The notes under the pieces were generated by a model, which saw nothing but the letters and a program-made list of their open reading frames with translations, was not told where the DNA came from and did no database searches. From NCBI RefSeq assembly GCF_033963835.1, contig NZ_JAXBME010000010.1:1-64000 (forward strand): 64,000 nt of DNA, read 5' to 3'. A program made the position numbers and the translations under genes. The stretch is from Cytobacillus sp. IB215665 (GTDB lineage Bacteria; Bacillota; Bacilli; Bacillales; SM2101). Shown in pieces: positions 52,941 to 64,000 of the stretch (its first letter is position 1; every line of letters begins with the position of its first letter).

Positions 52941-54404
52941 ATGATTGCTTTAGAACAATTACGAAATACTGATTTGAAAAAGAAAAATGCCTTAATGTTA
53001 ATAGTAATTGCAATTTCTTTACTAGCAACCATAGGGAAAGCCTTATCAACACAGCAAATGCCAAAGACCATCTATTTTGGGCTTGAGCTAATCTTGCTCA
53101 TCCTATTGTTTGTGGTTATCCATTTATTAATTAAGAAACATAACCTATTCCCAGCTATAGCCTTAATCATTACTTATTCATTTACTATTGGTTACATTTT
53201 CTTGTTTGGTATTAATATAGATGTCATTGTTGTGCTGTTATTTCTAAATTTGGTTTCAGCTATTCACTTAAATAAGTTGTATTATATTTTAGGTTTTATT
53301 TTAGGTGGAATTGGTTTAATTACCACGTTAATCATATCTCCAGCTGAACAAGGTTTAGTAACCATATTATTAGTACATATTTTAAGCGGGATTGCTCTTG
53401 GAGTGATTATTCATTTAAATAACAAACTGTTTTATCATTTACAACAAGTTCTTACACAAGTTGAGAAAGAAGCTGAGCATAGGAGTATTCAGAAACAGCA
53501 TATGGAGACAAATGTGGCTCAAATTGTAGATGCTATTTCTACAGTAAATAACCAAATTCAAACGAGTTTAACTTCGCACAACGAAATGAAGATAGCAATT
53601 CAAGAAGTTTCTGCAGGAAGTCAATCACAATCTGAACAAATTAGCGATGTTGCTCATATTTCATTAGCAACGATGCAATCTATGGATCAGTTGCATCGTT
53701 TAACGGCGAATTTACAATCTGAAACAGAGCAAACTAGTGTAACTGTGACTGACGGCTATTCCACAATTGAAAACTTCCAACAGGAAATGGATCGTTTAAA
53801 GGAGACGATTACTGATTTACAGCAAACCTTTCATGTTCTTTCTGAAACGATTTCAGAAACCAATGATTTAACCTCAACCATTGATGGGATAACTGGACAA
53901 ATTGGTTTATTGGCACTAAATGCATCTATTGAAGCTGCTAGAGCAGGGGAAGCAGGAAAGGGATTTTCGGTAGTAGCATCAGAAATTCGTAAATTAGCAG
54001 ATGTAACGAAAGAGACGACTGAAAAAATTAATATAAACCTTACAAAACTCAACGAAAGTAACGATAGTGCTGTAGGTAAAATGCATGAAAGTAGTACTAG
54101 TATTAATCAAGGTGTTGAATCTACTCAAGTTGTTTCTAATATTTTTAGAGACGTAAAAGATACATTAGAAAAACGTACTGATGAATTTATTGAGGTTACT
54201 CGTTTTGCTAATGATATGAAAGAAAAAACAACCGATGTGGAGCTTTCAACAAATGAGTTAGCAGCTATTATCGAACAGTCAACAGCTAGCTTAGAGGAAA
54301 TGAGTGCTACGATTGAAACATTAACTACAGATAATCAAAAGATTGCTGCTATCATGAAAGATACAACACTTAATGCGGAAAAGATCAAAAATACGTTTAA
54401 ATGA
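52941..54404 (+). CDS. Membrane methyl-accepting chemotaxis-type signal transducer
   Basis: 487 residues from ATG 52941 (GGGGGACATTTA ahead; in-frame codons upstream lack a ribosome site). Six closely packed hydrophobic helices fill residues about 18-180 with no large extracellular loop, followed by a coiled MCP signalling domain (about 200-487). Its hairpin tip is [20 protein letters not shown], the CheA/CheW contact site, and [16 protein letters not shown] follows. Without a periplasmic sensor, it may sense membrane or internal state. No che genes are nearby. Confidence 0.9.
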   Translation: MIALEQLRNTDLKKKNALMLIVIAISLLATIGKALSTQQMPKTIYFGLELILLILLFVVIHLLIKKHNLFPAIALIITYSFTIGYIFLFGINIDVIVVLLFLNLVSAIHLNKLYYILGFILGGIGLITTLIISPAEQGLVTILLVHILSGIALGVIIHLNNKLFYHLQQVLTQVEKEAEHRSIQKQHMETNVAQIVDAISTVNNQIQTSLTSHNEMKIAIQEVSAGSQSQSEQISDVAHISLATMQSMDQLHRLTANLQSETEQTSVTVTDGYSTIENFQQEMDRLKETITDLQQTFHVLSETISETNDLTSTIDGITGQIGLLALNASIEAARAGEAGKGFSVVASEIRKLADVTKETTEKININLTKLNESNDSAVGKMHESSTSINQGVESTQVVSNIFRDVKDTLEKRTDEFIEVTRFANDMKEKTTDVELSTNELAAIIEQSTASLEEMSATIETLTTDNQKIAAIMKDTTLNAEKIKNTFK

Positions 54405-54414
54405 GAAATACGTA

Positions 54415-54450
54415 GATAACGCCAATTTTATGGCGTTATCGTCTTTTTTA
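54415..54450 (+). terminator. Terminator of the MCP gene
   Basis: GATAACGCC / GGCGTTATC arms, then GTCTTTTTT. Confidence 0.88.
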
Positions 54451-54522
54451 ATATCACTCCTAGTAGTTTATAACTGACGATGATATAATAGTAAGGATGT
54501 ATTATAAAATGGAGGAACGTAA

Positions 54523-56142
<1,620 letters not shown>

Positions 56143-56156
56143 TTATATAAGTGGAA

Positions 56157-56197
56157 GTGGAAAGGATAGATAAAGTATACACGTCTATCCTTTTTTC
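56157..56197 (+). terminator. Terminator of ykpA
   Basis: AAAGGATAGA / TCTATCCTTT arms with a TTTTTTC tail. Confidence 0.85.
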
Positions 56198-56412
56198 TTT
56201 AGGTTCTTGTCATAAGCCTTGTCGTAATTGAAACTAAATTGGAAACAGCTTATTGTGATTTTAGCGGTTACCATTATTAAAAAGATACCGTGAACGTCAA
56301 ATGAATACTTGTTTAATGTCTTTCGAAAAAACAAAAATTAATAGTATTAACCAACCTTTCTTTCTGTGCTGATCAATTCATATGAAAAAAATTTTACATG
56401 AAGGGATTGTTT

Positions 56413-57264
56413 ATGGAATATATAGAAAACCTTTCAAAAACTATTAATTACATAGAAAATAATTTAACAAACAAATTGACGATAGAAGATATTAGCCGTT
56501 TTAGCGGTTACTCAAAGTTTCATTTTCAAAGACTATTTCATCAAGTGGTTGGGGAAACTGTAGGTCAATATATAATGAATAGAAGATTAGCTGAAGCGGC
56601 TACCCTTTTAGTGAACGATTCTATGAGTATTTTACAAATTGCTTTACAGCTCGGGTATGAATCACATGAAGTTTTCACTAGGGCTTTCAATAAAAGGTAT
56701 AAAATGAGCCCATATCAATTTAGACAAACTGGAGTAACAACAGAATTTATCTACAAAAATCCAATTGATGTACAATATCTTACAAATAAAAATAATAATA
56801 TATTAGGAGATATTGAGGAAGTTATGTTGGAAGAGCTTCGACTTACAGGCTATATGGCATCAAATACATCACATGAAGAAATATATGCAAGCTGGTCTAA
56901 ACTACGTAGGGATATCGATATATATGATAAAAGAGATATGTATGTTTATGGCGTTTTGCATTATCCTGAGTCATTTGGATTAGAAATTGATTTTAAATAT
57001 ATAGCTGCTGTTGAGAAAGCTGAAATTGTACAACTTCCTAATCAAGAATTAAAGGAAGTTATATTGCCTAAAAATAATTATCTCATTTTTACTCACCAAG
57101 GATTGGCAAAAGAGTTACCACTATCGTATGAATACATTTATGGGGTATGGTTACCAAAGTCTAAATATCTTGCTAATGGCTTATTTGATTTTGAGAGGTA
57201 TCGTTCTTTTGAGGAAGGTACAAAACAAACGATACAAATATGTATTCCAATTACAAGTAAGTAA
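56413..57264 (+). CDS. AraC-family regulator with GyrI-like effector domain
   Basis: 283 residues from ATG 56413 (AAGGGATTG ahead). Residues 1-105 form a MarA/SoxS-like double helix-turn-helix (INYIENNLTNKLTIEDISRF; FHFQRLFHQVVGETVGQYIM; LGYESHEVFTRAFNKRYKMS). Residues about 125-283 are a GyrI/BmrR-type ligand-binding domain (EEVMLEELRLTGYMA; IQICIPITS at the end). Such proteins control efflux or stress genes after binding small hydrophobic molecules. It stands alone upstream of an amidase gene. Confidence 0.9.
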   Translation: MEYIENLSKTINYIENNLTNKLTIEDISRFSGYSKFHFQRLFHQVVGETVGQYIMNRRLAEAATLLVNDSMSILQIALQLGYESHEVFTRAFNKRYKMSPYQFRQTGVTTEFIYKNPIDVQYLTNKNNNILGDIEEVMLEELRLTGYMASNTSHEEIYASWSKLRRDIDIYDKRDMYVYGVLHYPESFGLEIDFKYIAAVEKAEIVQLPNQELKEVILPKNNYLIFTHQGLAKELPLSYEYIYGVWLPKSKYLANGLFDFERYRSFEEGTKQTIQICIPITSK

Positions 57265-57365
57265 TGTGTCTTATACCTTATGCTTAAATATGGGTCACTT
57301 TAGCATTAATCATCAAGTTTTTGTTTCTTTTTACCTTTATCTTTAATATGAAGGGAGAGAGGAAC

Positions 57366-58850
57366 ATGACACGAGATGATTTTTTATTTTTTTCAGCAAA
57401 TAAGATTGCTAAATTAATTGCAAATGGGGAGTTGACTTCTGAGCAGGTGGCACGAGAGATCGTTCGAAGAATTCAACAATTTGATGTGAGTGTAAATGCA
57501 GTTGTAAATGTAGATGTTGATCAGCTGATAAATAATGCAAAAAAAGCAGATCAACTTTTGAAAGAAGGTACGAAGCTTGGTCCTTTACATGGGGTTCCGG
57601 TAACATTAAAAGAATCGTATGCAGTCAAAGGAATGAAAACAACAAGTGGCTTTATGCCACTCAAAGATTATGAGACAAATTTTGATGCTACTGTTGTACG
57701 CCGGTTAAAAGAAGCTGGAGCCATTATTATAGGTAAAACTAATGTCCCACCTTTACTAATGGATTTACAAACAGATAACGACATATACGGAAGGACCAAT
57801 AACCCTTGGGACTTGAAACGTACCCCTGGTGGAAGTAGTGGTGGTGGGGCTGCGGCAGTAGCAGCTAGTTTTACCTTTTTAGATATTGGGAGTGATATAG
57901 GAGGGTCTTTAAGAGTGCCTGCACATTATTGTGGAGTGTATAGCTTAAAACCGACAGAGCACTCAGTGTCATCCTTCGGTCACTTACCTATGGAGAATGC
58001 AACACAAGCAAACTATCGTTCATCAAGGCATTTAGCTTGCTACGGACCTATAGCTAGGTCTATTGATGATTTAATTTTATCTTATGGTATCATTGCTGGG
58101 ACAGACAGTAATGACATGAAGGTACCCAGCTTAGTTACTGAAAAACAGATTGAAGTAAAACTAGCAAACGTTAAGATAGCCTGGATGGATGAGCTACCAG
58201 ATGTTCCTGTCAGTAAGCAAATGAAAACTTCCATCCATCAATATGTGAAAAAGCTAGAATCCGTAGGCATACAAACTGTTAAAATAGAGCAGTTTCCAGT
58301 GAGTACTAATAAAGTTTGGGAAACGTGGGGCAAAATCATTGATGCGGAATTGAACTCAAATCAACCTGCCTTATTAAGGAAACTTGAACACTTAATTACT
58401 AAAAATATTCAACGGAAATACCCGACATCTAGTAAGTTGATGCCACTAACCTTTAAAAACTATATGAGAACGTTAACTCAAAGGGAAGATCTCATTTCAT
58501 CATTTGATATGTTTCTTGACCCTTATGATATGTTTATTTTACCTGTTAGTGTTACACCAGCATTCCAGCATATCACAAAAGAAAAAATGATCGGGTATCA
58601 ACCAATATATAAAAAACCTGTGTATGTTGATGAAAAGCCGATGGATTATTGGCAAGCAACAACTGCATATACGAATTTATTTAATGTTTTAGCAAATCCA
58701 GTAGTGACGATTCCAATTCAGCTAATTGATGAAAACCTACCGATTGGTGTACAATGTGTGGGGAAAAGGTGGCATGATTATCAATTATTGCACATCATAA
58801 AGCAGGTTATCATGGAATTAAATATAGATATTCCTAGAGTTTCATTTTAG
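57366..58850 (+). CDS. Amidase-signature family amidohydrolase
   Basis: 494 residues from ATG 57366 (AAGGGAGAGAGG). The catalytic Ser-cisSer-Lys triad is visible: Lys in TLKESYAVKG, the glycine/serine loop GGSSGGGAAAVAA and the nucleophile segment GSDIGGSLRVPA, followed by CGVYSLKPT. The C-terminal region ends with PIGVQCVGKRWHDYQLLHI. These enzymes hydrolyse carboxamides; the substrate is open. It is neither GatA (no GatB/C neighbours) nor obviously urea-linked. Confidence 0.93.
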   Translation: MTRDDFLFFSANKIAKLIANGELTSEQVAREIVRRIQQFDVSVNAVVNVDVDQLINNAKKADQLLKEGTKLGPLHGVPVTLKESYAVKGMKTTSGFMPLKDYETNFDATVVRRLKEAGAIIIGKTNVPPLLMDLQTDNDIYGRTNNPWDLKRTPGGSSGGGAAAVAASFTFLDIGSDIGGSLRVPAHYCGVYSLKPTEHSVSSFGHLPMENATQANYRSSRHLACYGPIARSIDDLILSYGIIAGTDSNDMKVPSLVTEKQIEVKLANVKIAWMDELPDVPVSKQMKTSIHQYVKKLESVGIQTVKIEQFPVSTNKVWETWGKIIDAELNSNQPALLRKLEHLITKNIQRKYPTSSKLMPLTFKNYMRTLTQREDLISSFDMFLDPYDMFILPVSVTPAFQHITKEKMIGYQPIYKKPVYVDEKPMDYWQATTAYTNLFNVLANPVVTIPIQLIDENLPIGVQCVGKRWHDYQLLHIIKQVIMELNIDIPRVSF

Positions 58851-59135
58851 AACAAGGGGTACACAGGTTAAGTTAATAGGAAGTTTAGATGAGAAAATAA
58901 TACCGATATGAAGTTGTTTCACAATGACATTGTCTACTAACAGCTGATACAATATGAAATGAAGATATTAGTGAAGGGCTCTTTTTGTAAACTTTGTTAC
59001 TCTTGTTTCTAAATTATAATATTTAATGCAAGTTGTTCTATTATAAAATGCGCTTTATACATTAATTTTCTTTTAAGAACAACGATACATGTGATAAAAG
59101 CCAAGTAATAAGATGATGAAATAGGTGATCTAGAA

Positions 59136-61103
59136 TTGTTAACCTCTCAGAAAAGAAGAAATATCGGTATTTTTGCACACATTGATGCTGGGAAAACAAC
59201 TACAACAGAACAGATGTTATATCAAAGTGGTCAAATACGTTCCTTAGGTAATGTTGATACAGGCACGACCCAAACTGACTGGCTAGAAGTTGAAAAAGCA
59301 AGAGGTATATCAGTTACTGCTGCAGCAACTGAATTGACTTGGAAAGATACGGTTATAAATATTGTTGATACTCCAGGTCACGTTGATTTTTTGTCAGAGG
59401 TTGAACGTAGCCTACGAGTCATGGATGGAGCAATACTTATCATCTGTGCAGTAGAAGGTGTTCAACCTCAAACAGAAGTTGTTTGGCATGCACTTCGTAA
59501 GCTTAACATTCCAACATTAATTTATGTTAACAAACTTGATAGAATTGGAGCAAATCCCCGTCGAGTTATGGCTGAAATTCAACGTAACTTAACTAATTCT
59601 TGTGTGCCTATACAATTTGCGCAAGGGTATGAACACACTTTTACAGGTGTCACCTCTTTGTTAATGAACGATGAACATGATTTCTATGAGCAGCTTGTTG
59701 AAGCTGTATCAGAACATGATGATTCGATCTTACATAAATTTTTAGAAGGAGAAGGAATAACAAACGACCTTTTAAAAGAGAAAATCAATTTGTTAGCTGC
59801 AAGCTGTGATTTATTTCCTATTTTGTTTGGTGCATCAAATAAAGGTATTGGGATAAAAGAACTTATGGATGCCATGGTCGATTACCTGCCTCAGCCAAAA
59901 GGATCAAAGAATGCCCCTTTAGCTGGGGTGGTATTTAAAATAGAAAGAGATAAGAAATTGGGCAGGCTAGCGTACGTTAGGCTTTTTGAAGGAAGCATAC
60001 AAAATCGGAATACGATCACAAATGTTACTCAAAATATTGAGGAGAAAGTGACTCAAATTCGTAAAGTCAAAGGTAACAAAAGTGAAGATTTACGAGAGCT
60101 TCAAGCAGGTGATATAGCTGCGCTGACTGGATTGAATCATGTGATGATAGGTGATATATTAGGCGGTACAAAAGGGATTCCACAGCACCCTCATATGGCG
60201 GTACCTCTTCTGACTGTAAAAGTTGAATGGGAAAAAGAAGGGGATTATCCTGCTGTTGTAAAGGCGTTTCAGGAGCTTGTTGATGAGGATCCTTTATTAG
60301 ATCTACAGTGGCAACAAGAGGATAGAGAGCTTCATATTAAAGTGATGGGGAAAATTCAGCTCGAGATTCTTAAATCTATTATGGAAAACCGATATCAGCT
60401 GAAAGTTGGATTTGGACAACCTGCTGTTATTTATCAGGAGACACCAAGAAAATCAGGTGAAGGACTTATCCGCTATACGATGCCTAAACCATGCTGGGCT
60501 GTATTACGTTTTAAAATAGAGCCAGGCGAAAGAGGAAGTGGGGTTATCTATCATTCTGTTGTGCGCAAAGAAGAATTATTAGAACGCTATCAAAATGAGG
60601 TGGCTAGAAGAATTCCAGAAGCTTTGGAACAAGGGTTATGTGGTTGGAATGTAGTGGATCTAAAAATTACCTTAATTGAAGGAGAACATCACGTTGTCCA
60701 TACACACCCTCTTGATTTTGCTGTCGCGACACCTATGGGTATCATGCAAGGGTTAAGTAATACAGGTACGAAGTTACTAGAACCTATGTTGAACTTTAGA
60801 ATATCTGTGCCTGAACAATTTGGAGGGAAGGTGCTTCATGATCTATCATTAATGCGGGCAACATTTGATTCACCAAATCAATTTGAAGATCGAATGATCA
60901 TAGAGGGAATAATACCATTGGCGACTTCTATGGAATATGCGGTTCAATTAGCGTCTTATACAAAAGGCCAAGGGACAATTACGACCAATTTTCATAGTTA
61001 TCAAGAATGTCCCGAAGGAGTATTGGCTACAAGAATACGAAGAGGAGTAAACCCATTAGATCAGTCCAAGTATATTTTAAGTGTAAGGAAGGCATTGTCG
61101 TAG
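59136..61103 (+). CDS. TetM-type ribosomal protection / EF-G-like GTPase
   Basis: 655 residues, TTG start. G motifs: AHIDAGKTTTTEQ, DTPGHVDF, NKLDRIG. EF-G domains II-V follow, including the C-terminal LMRATFDSPNQFE and TIT-NFHSYQ region where TetM loops contact the decoding site. Length is close to TetM (639) and shorter than EF-G. It groups by eye with the Tet(M/W)/Otr-like translation factors that remove tetracycline from the ribosome, but chromosomal Bacillus relatives also exist without proven resistance. No adjacent transposon or leader peptide was found. Confidence 0.82.
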   Translation: MLTSQKRRNIGIFAHIDAGKTTTTEQMLYQSGQIRSLGNVDTGTTQTDWLEVEKARGISVTAAATELTWKDTVINIVDTPGHVDFLSEVERSLRVMDGAILIICAVEGVQPQTEVVWHALRKLNIPTLIYVNKLDRIGANPRRVMAEIQRNLTNSCVPIQFAQGYEHTFTGVTSLLMNDEHDFYEQLVEAVSEHDDSILHKFLEGEGITNDLLKEKINLLAASCDLFPILFGASNKGIGIKELMDAMVDYLPQPKGSKNAPLAGVVFKIERDKKLGRLAYVRLFEGSIQNRNTITNVTQNIEEKVTQIRKVKGNKSEDLRELQAGDIAALTGLNHVMIGDILGGTKGIPQHPHMAVPLLTVKVEWEKEGDYPAVVKAFQELVDEDPLLDLQWQQEDRELHIKVMGKIQLEILKSIMENRYQLKVGFGQPAVIYQETPRKSGEGLIRYTMPKPCWAVLRFKIEPGERGSGVIYHSVVRKEELLERYQNEVARRIPEALEQGLCGWNVVDLKITLIEGEHHVVHTHPLDFAVATPMGIMQGLSNTGTKLLEPMLNFRISVPEQFGGKVLHDLSLMRATFDSPNQFEDRMIIEGIIPLATSMEYAVQLASYTKGQGTITTNFHSYQECPEGVLATRIRRGVNPLDQSKYILSVRKALS

Positions 61104-61480
61104 CACGGAAAAGTAGGTTTCCGATAATTTGTTTTACTTAAAGAATTTTATCGTAAGGATCTTTTTGTAAACAACGTTAAATATGAGTGGAAGTATGTTT
61201 ATATGATTTCTATAGTTTTAAGAGAAGGAAAAATGCCTCAATCTCTATTGAATACTTAATATCCTCATAGAACGAAAAATAACCTTCTTATAAATAACAG
61301 TTACAACATGGCAATTAGGCTTTGTTACTTACTTTTGTTTGTAAGATGTATTTCAAGCGCCCACCATTTAGGTGGGGTAAAAACTTTATTAACAAAGTCA
61401 ATGAGTAGTATCGAAATGTGATGAACAACGCATTGATAAGGAGATGTTAATAAATGACCGCTTGAATTAAGCCCATAAAA
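61104..61480. other. Intergenic region with repeat fragment and terminator
   Basis: A fragment related to the dispersed repeat (GATCTTTTTGTAAACAACG, 61157-61175) and a plus-strand hairpin at 61469-61499. No gene. Confidence 0.4.
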
Positions 61481-61499
61481 TCAAATTATGGGCTTTTTT
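61469..61499 (+). terminator. Terminator hairpin between convergent units
   Basis: AAGCCCATAA / TTATGGGCTT then TTTT. It overlaps the stop of the minus-strand 73-residue gene. Confidence 0.75.
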
Positions 61500-61702
61500 A
61501 GTTCCTTATCTTTTTTAACTAACAACTTTTTTATTTTTGAAAATATAAAAACCGAAAGAAAAAATAATGAAACTAAACCAAATATGGGGTTATCAAATAT
61601 AGGATAATTTGTTATACCTAGATTAAAAATAAATTCAATAATGATAACAATTCCCCACACGCTAAGAAAAAGGGTGGTTACTTTTTCGAGAGAATTAAAC
61701 AT
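61481..61702 (-). CDS. Small two-helix membrane protein
   Basis: 73 residues with hydrophobic segments at about 8-28 (TLFLSVWGIVIIIEFIFNLG) and 41-58 (FGLVSLFFLSVFIFS), then a lysine-rich tail. AAAGGACTTTATTA precedes the ATG. The stop lies within the terminator stem. Family unknown. Confidence 0.55.
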   Translation of the reverse strand: MFNSLEKVTTLFLSVWGIVIIIEFIFNLGITNYPIFDNPIFGLVSLFFLSVFIFSKIKKLLVKKDKELKKPII

Positions 61703-61802
61703 TTAATAAAGTCCTTTCTTTACATTCATCACTATATAATTCTTTAAATGTTAAGAAATTCCTTTAAAATATTTAGCTTTAATGAAGGATTGGATTAATA
61801 GG

Positions 61803-61984
61803 TATGATCACTGAGATCAATGATAATTTAATGGCAACTGATAAAATTAATGTTTCTACAAACAGTGGAGACGAACTTAATAAGCATAGTATTTTAGAGA
61901 TATCAAACGATGTATTAAAAACAGGTTCGAGAAAATAACTTATGTATGTACTAGATGAAACACACAAGTTTTATAAGACTTAAT
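61803..61984 (+). pseudogene. Possible remnant of a decayed coding region
   Basis: A frame reads MITEINDNLMATDKINVSTN and on to GSRK, a stop, then LMYVLDETHKFYKT and a second stop. The reading resembles a helical protein fragment (chemotaxis- or sensor-like) with an in-frame stop and no ribosome site. Weak. Confidence 0.25.
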
Positions 61985-62048
61985 AGCAAAAACGTTTGCT
62001 AATAACACCTATAAAAAATCTGAAGGTGAAAAAAACGATACATGTTTG

Positions 62049-62186
62049 CTATTTATTCATTTTTGATTCATTGATGGCGTTCTTAACAGCAAGTTTAATC
62101 ACCCAATATAAAATAACCATTCCGACTATAAAAGAAAGGAAATTAAAAAATAACCCCATCAATGGTGTAAATGCATCAAATCTCAT
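62049..62186 (-). CDS. Small membrane protein (45 residues)
   Basis: MRFDAFTPLMGLFFNFLSFI followed by VGMVILYWVIKLAVKNAI and a short polar tail. One long hydrophobic stretch of about 28 residues. AGGAGCGTGTTTTAAA precedes the ATG. Genuine small protein by start quality; function unknown. Confidence 0.5.
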   Translation of the reverse strand: MRFDAFTPLMGLFFNFLSFIVGMVILYWVIKLAVKNAINESKMNK

Positions 62187-62696
62187 TTTAAAACACGCTC
62201 CTGTTAAAAAAGTTGATGTGAAAAATAAACATATTGTCTATTATAACAAAAGGACACTTGAAAAGGTGTAGATTGAGTATTCAACCACGATAATATTGTA
62301 TATAAAACTATTATTTGAATAATTATGAAATTATCTACTCTCTAACATGAACTAAGCCAATTGTTGATGAAAGCCATACTGATCCATACAAAAAAGCTAT
62401 GCTTCCAAATACAAAAAAACACTAATGGTTAATCTTTAAATAAACCTAGTCACTCAAAAGGAGCAAAAAAATTAATAAAAAGGAAAAAACTAGAATGAAA
62501 ACATAGGAAATAGACTGAGCGTTTGTAAGTTCCTCTATGTTAAGGTTCTAAATTTCTTTGTTAGAAGGTTTTTCTGACATAATACACCGCTATATGGATA
62601 TTTATAACATGTTTAATAACACTTAGTAATTATAAGTTATTTCTAATTTGTTGATGGTTAGTAAACATAATGTAACTTATACCTGTTATTTATTAA
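62187..62696. other. Intergenic region
   Basis: AT-rich; no gene or distinct structure found between the 45-residue membrane protein start and the end of the beta-propeller gene. Confidence 0.4.
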
Positions 62697-63725
62697 CTAT
62701 GCTTCATCGGATAGCTCGACGACGTAGGCTAATTTATCGTCAGGTGTGAAGGAAATAAAACCAGATAATTCATTAAAAGGCATGTCAATGGTGGCAATAA
62801 TTGCATGTGTCTTAGTATCAATAACAGAAACGGATTTACCTCTACTATTACTTACGTAGGCTAACTTGCCATCAGAAGTAAAGACGACAAATATCGGTTC
62901 GGTACCAACAGGTATTGTAGCAATAACAGAATGAGTTTTGACACTAATAACAGAAACAATACCAGTAAATTTACTTACAACATAAGCAAAATTGCCATCA
63001 GGAGTAAAAGCAACATCGGTTTGATCACCATCGATTTGAACAGTAGCAATAACAGAATGAGTTTTAACATCAATGACATAAAGATTTTTATTAATGTTAG
63101 AAATAGCAATATAAGCTATTTTTCCATTGGGAGTAAAAGCAACTACATTCGGTTGCACACCAACAGTGGTAGTAGCAATAACAGAATGAGTAGTTACATT
63201 AATAACGGAAACTGTATTAGAATCACGAATAGTCACGTATGCTAGTTTTCCATCAGGAGTGAAAGTAACATCAATAGGAATGTCACCAATAGATACAGAA
63301 GAAATAATAGAATGTGTGCTAACATCCATGACAGTAATGGTGCCGGCAGGATTAGAGTTAACAATGTAAGCTAATTTCCCATCTGGAGAGAAAACAATAC
63401 CTTCAGGTAGTTCATCGGTTAAAACTGTAGAAATAAGAGAATGAGTTTTCAAGTTAATAACAGAAAGAGTATTATCGTCACGATTAATAACATAAACCAG
63501 TTTTCCATCTGTAGTGATAGCTACTTCTACAGGTATACTACCGATTGCAATGGAAGCAATAATAGAATGAGTGTTTGTATCTATAGCTGAAACAGAATTT
63601 GAATTAGAGCCATTAGCCACATAAAAATTTTTACCGTCAGGTGTAAAGGCAGATGAAGAATTAAACCCCGTTGGTATTGTAGTTATCAAACTATGGGTTT
63701 TTACATCAATTACAGCGGTTGTCAA
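62697..63725 (-). CDS. YVTN-type beta-propeller repeat protein
   Basis: 342 residues made of about eight repeats of 42-46 residues with the pattern THSVIATIxVGxxPxxVAFT then PDGKLAYVxNxxxNTVSVI. Each repeat is one blade of a seven- or eight-bladed propeller of the YVTN/YncE family. No signal peptide is present in the frame from TTG 63725, preceded by GAGGTGATTTTATT, so it may be cytoplasmic or leave by another route. Strong nucleotide similarity between blades marks recent internal duplication. Confidence 0.88.
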   Translation of the reverse strand: MTTAVIDVKTHSLITTIPTGFNSSSAFTPDGKNFYVANGSNSNSVSAIDTNTHSIIASIAIGSIPVEVAITTDGKLVYVINRDDNTLSVINLKTHSLISTVLTDELPEGIVFSPDGKLAYIVNSNPAGTITVMDVSTHSIISSVSIGDIPIDVTFTPDGKLAYVTIRDSNTVSVINVTTHSVIATTTVGVQPNVVAFTPNGKIAYIAISNINKNLYVIDVKTHSVIATVQIDGDQTDVAFTPDGNFAYVVSKFTGIVSVISVKTHSVIATIPVGTEPIFVVFTSDGKLAYVSNSRGKSVSVIDTKTHAIIATIDMPFNELSGFISFTPDDKLAYVVELSDEA

Positions 63726-63839
63726 AATAAAATCACCTCAATAAATTAATTCGTATAACAAAAATATGTAAAAATAACTCGTTTGATACAACGTTTTTAA
63801 TAAACTAAAGATTATTGTGTTTGATAAGGGGATGTTCAG

Positions 63840-63902
63840 ATGATAAAAGAAGGTGAAGTTTATCAAGCTAAATGTCCATCATGTACATACACTTTAAAGT
63901 AA
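63840..63902 (+). CDS. Possible 20-residue zinc-ribbon-like peptide
   Basis: MIKEGEVYQAKCPSCTYTLK after AAGGGGATGTTCAG. It contains one CxxC pair, half of a zinc ribbon. Could be the truncated start of a larger protein. Confidence 0.3.
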   Translation: MIKEGEVYQAKCPSCTYTLK

Positions 63903-64000
63903 TAAAAGATTCGGATATCGGCGAATAAAATTTGTTTATAGCTATACTGAAGTAAGGGTTTTGTAAAAAGCGATAAACTGTTTATTAGGGGATTCATCAA

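Noticed and set aside
62931-63245. 104-residue plus-strand frame inside the propeller gene
   Set aside because: It is the antisense reading of repetitive blades and shows no independent coding signs.

Overview
The window is an AT-rich (roughly one third G+C by eye) chromosomal segment of a spore-forming Bacillaceae bacterium. The evidence is strong AGGAGG-type ribosome sites, frequent TTG/GTG starts, Bacillus-type families (YkvS, YkkC/YkkD, YkpA, CotH, HU, cold-shock protein), a short Bacillus holin-like type I toxin and an arbitrium (AimR/AimP)-like peptide system. No rRNA, tRNA, CRISPR array or replication origin was seen.

Layout. 1-24 kb is a patchwork of short operons and decayed mobile DNA: the right end of an IS200/IS605-family element (1-88), an ECF sigma factor with its membrane partner, a secreted GH16 beta-glucanase with CBM-like modules under a CcpA (cre) site, an exo/endonuclease-phosphatase family enzyme, a lipoprotein gene truncated by a TnpB relic, a paired SMR efflux pump with a TetR regulator and a perfect 24-bp operator, two HU paralogues, a convergent type I toxin-antitoxin locus, a hydrolase-TetR operon, small single-domain enzymes, a large membrane-anchored toroid-like protein, and a complete but dead IS605 element (tnpA and tnpB both broken) that split a histidine-phosphatase gene. 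24-32.5 kb holds an orphan arbitrium-like receptor/peptide pair (aimR-aimP), YkvS, a sigma-70-like factor, a CobW GTPase, a metallophosphoesterase, RraA and acetyltransferases.

32.5-52.7 kb is the core accessory region. A secreted lamin-tail protein precedes a giant hybrid sensor kinase (7TMR-DISM, HisKA/HATPase, receiver, then a second LytS-type kinase module) and a response regulator with a BTAD domain. Next comes an eight-gene operon: a UDP-sugar epimerase fused to PelD (c-di-GMP I-site RETD, degenerate GGDEF), PelE, PelA deacetylase, PelF, PelG, a CotH lipoprotein, a VTC-domain protein and a DUF4956 membrane protein. A GH114-like polygalactosaminidase gene converges on the operon. The regulator operon, the pel operon and a third transcription unit at 51.7 kb share one promoter architecture: TGTGAG-N5-TGTGAG, 7 bases, TGN, then a -10 hexamer. 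This strongly suggests one regulon controlled by the adjacent two-component system. Together the genes describe a Gram-positive Pel-like galactosaminoglycan system with substrate supply, c-di-GMP control, synthesis, export, modification, turnover and dedicated signalling.

52.9-64 kb has a membrane MCP-like protein, an ABC-F ATPase (YkpA), an AraC regulator, an amidase, a TetM-type ribosomal-protection GTPase, small membrane proteins and a YVTN beta-propeller protein. A family of short dispersed repeats (about 130-150 bp) recurs in several intergenic regions, including in front of both the kinase and the pel operon.
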